DNA of 24,952 nucleotides, from NCBI GenBank assembly GCA_043789035.1, contig JAYWIG010000341.1, forward strand, positions 1-24,952, read 5' to 3'. The first letter of the stretch is position 1; each line of letters begins with the position of its first letter. The position numbers were made by a program, and so were the translations under genes. Below, one piece after another: positions 23,929 to 24,952 of this stretch. Below the pieces are notes generated by a model that saw nothing but the letters and a program-made list of their open reading frames with translations, was not told where the DNA came from and made no database searches. The DNA comes from JAYWIG01 sp043789035. Lineage in GTDB: Bacteria > Pseudomonadota > Gammaproteobacteria > Burkholderiales > Burkholderiaceae_E.

Positions 23929-24952
23929 ATGATTATTCCCGGTAATTCTGACCAAGCCACCCTTAAACACCCGAGCGAAACAGCAAAAAGCTTCGATCCT
24001 GCAACGATAGAAAGCTCGTGGTATCAAATTTGGGAAAAGCGGGGATACTTCAAAGCAGGCAACGAAAAAACAAGCGAAGCATTTAGTATTCAACTGCCTC
24101 CACCCAACGTCACCGGCACGTTGCATATGGGCCACGCCTTTAATCAAACGATTATGGATAGCCTTACCCGTTACTACCGAATGAAGGGTAGCAACACTCT
24201 TTGGCTACCAGGTACGGACCATGCAGGCATTGCCACGCAGATCGTTGTGGAGCGCCAACTCGAGGCAAAAAAACAAACGCGCCATGATTTAGGGCGTGAG
24301 GCCTTCATCTCAAAGGTCTGGGAATGGAAGAAAGAATCTGGTTCAACCATTACGCGCCAAATGCGTCGAATGGGAGCGTCGACGGACTGGAACCTAGAAT
24401 ACTTTACGATGGACCATAAGCTTTCTGACGTCGTACGTGAAGTATTTGTACGCCTGTATAAGCAGGGCCTAATCTACCGCGGCAAAAGGTTGGTGAATTG
24501 GGACCCAACTCTGATGACAGCTGTCTCGGATTTAGAAGTTGTTAGTGAGCAAGAAGACGGTCATTTGTGGAGCATTCAGTACCCTCTGGCCGATGGCAGC
24601 GGATCAATTATTGTGGCGACGACGCGACCAGAAACCATGTTGGGCGATACCGCCGTAATGGTGAACCCAGAGGACGAAAGATACATGCATCTAATTGGCA
24701 AGCAAGTAAAGCTGCCGCTTAGTGATCGTTTAATTCCCATCATTGCTGACAGCTACGTCGACAAAGCTTTTGGAAGTGGAGCTGTAAAGGTGACACCCGC
24801 CCATGACTTTAACGACTATGCGGTAGGCCAGCGGCACAAGTTGCCGATGATTGAAATTTTGTCGCTCGATGCAAAAATTAATCTGAACGCGCCGCAGGCC
24901 TATCAGGGCTTGGATAGATTTGTCGCAAGAAAAAAAGTAGTTGCCGACTTAG
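23929..24952 (+). CDS. valS: Valyl-tRNA synthetase, N-terminal part (cut by window end)
   Basis: The frame is open from ATG 23929 to the right edge, 341 codons of a protein that is usually about 950 residues. The class I synthetase HIGH signature appears as HMGH within PPPNVTGTLHMGHAF. It is followed by WLPGTDHAGIATQ, the family tryptophan-rich KVWEWKKESG, MGASTDWNLEYFTMD and RLVNWDP. The editing domain begins with TTRPETMLGDTAVMVNP and ends near GSGAVKVTPAHDFNDY. The KMSKS loop and anticodon-binding region are outside the window. There is no clear ribosome-binding site before the ATG. Confidence 0.96.
   Translation, partial: MIIPGNSDQATLKHPSETAKSFDPATIESSWYQIWEKRGYFKAGNEKTSEAFSIQLPPPNVTGTLHMGHAFNQTIMDSLTRYYRMKGSNTLWLPGTDHAGIATQIVVERQLEAKKQTRHDLGREAFISKVWEWKKESGSTITRQMRRMGASTDWNLEYFTMDHKLSDVVREVFVRLYKQGLIYRGKRLVNWDPTLMTAVSDLEVVSEQEDGHLWSIQYPLADGSGSIIVATTRPETMLGDTAVMVNPEDERYMHLIGKQVKLPLSDRLIPIIADSYVDKAFGSGAVKVTPAHDFNDYAVGQRHKLPMIEILSLDAKINLNAPQAYQGLDRFVARKKVVADL

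Noticed and set aside
1..24952. Defence system, prophage, CRISPR array or insertion sequence.
   Set aside because: No transposase, integrase, Cas or restriction motifs, no spaced repeats and no terminal inverted repeats were seen; the genes are metabolic and housekeeping.

Overview
The window looks like chromosomal DNA of a betaproteobacterium, most likely Burkholderiales with a fairly low GC content (judged by eye, not counted). The strongest pointer is the right-hand block lptG-lptF / pepA-holC-(DUF2486-like)-valS, a housekeeping neighbourhood usual in that order. The CysB-type regulator, short CbiX, TRAP transporter and feruloyl-CoA-synthase-like ligase fit the same group. I saw no tRNA, rRNA, insertion sequence, phage gene or CRISPR array. 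Coding density is very high, with many 4-base ATGA overlaps, and no gene-free stretch reaches 300 bases.

Layout. (1) 1-1051, minus: N-terminal part of an AAA ATPase cut by the window edge. (2) 1176-2997: a wax ester synthase/diacylglycerol acyltransferase diverging from a small acyl-CoA-binding protein, followed by an XdhC-type protein (3022-4023). (3) 4034-10655: a divergent catabolic locus. Leftward run amidohydrolase, CoA-transferase A and B, and an FMN alpha-hydroxy-acid dehydrogenase. Rightward run enoyl-CoA hydratase, feruloyl-CoA-synthase-like ligase and a MarR regulator. This suggests activation and side-chain shortening of hydroxycinnamates or related aryl-CoA compounds, with a MarR operator probably in the 51-bp divergent gap. 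(4) 10656-12597: a secreted protein of unknown function with a signal peptide and a PEP-CTERM-like C-terminal tail, preceded by a near-consensus sigma-54 promoter. A kynurenine-formamidase-like alpha/beta hydrolase without a clear conventional start codon follows. (5) 12614-18451, minus: a CysB-type LysR regulator upstream of an FAD aromatic hydroxylase, a DUF2783 protein and a complete DctP-DctQ-DctM TRAP transporter, suggesting uptake plus ring hydroxylation of an aromatic acid. (6) 18601-24952: cbiX, lptG and lptF (minus), then pepA, holC, a DUF2486-like gene and the start of valS (plus).

Most interesting observations: the sigma-54/PEP-CTERM-like gene and its unusual junction with the downstream hydrolase, where the conserved N-terminus is encoded upstream of the first standard start and an ATA codon with a good ribosome-binding site or a -1 slippery heptamer could supply it; a promoter over the hydratase/ligase operon placed so that the mRNA would be leaderless; and a terminator-like hairpin directly in front of the cysB start codon. 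These are readings of the sequence by eye; no homology search was run.
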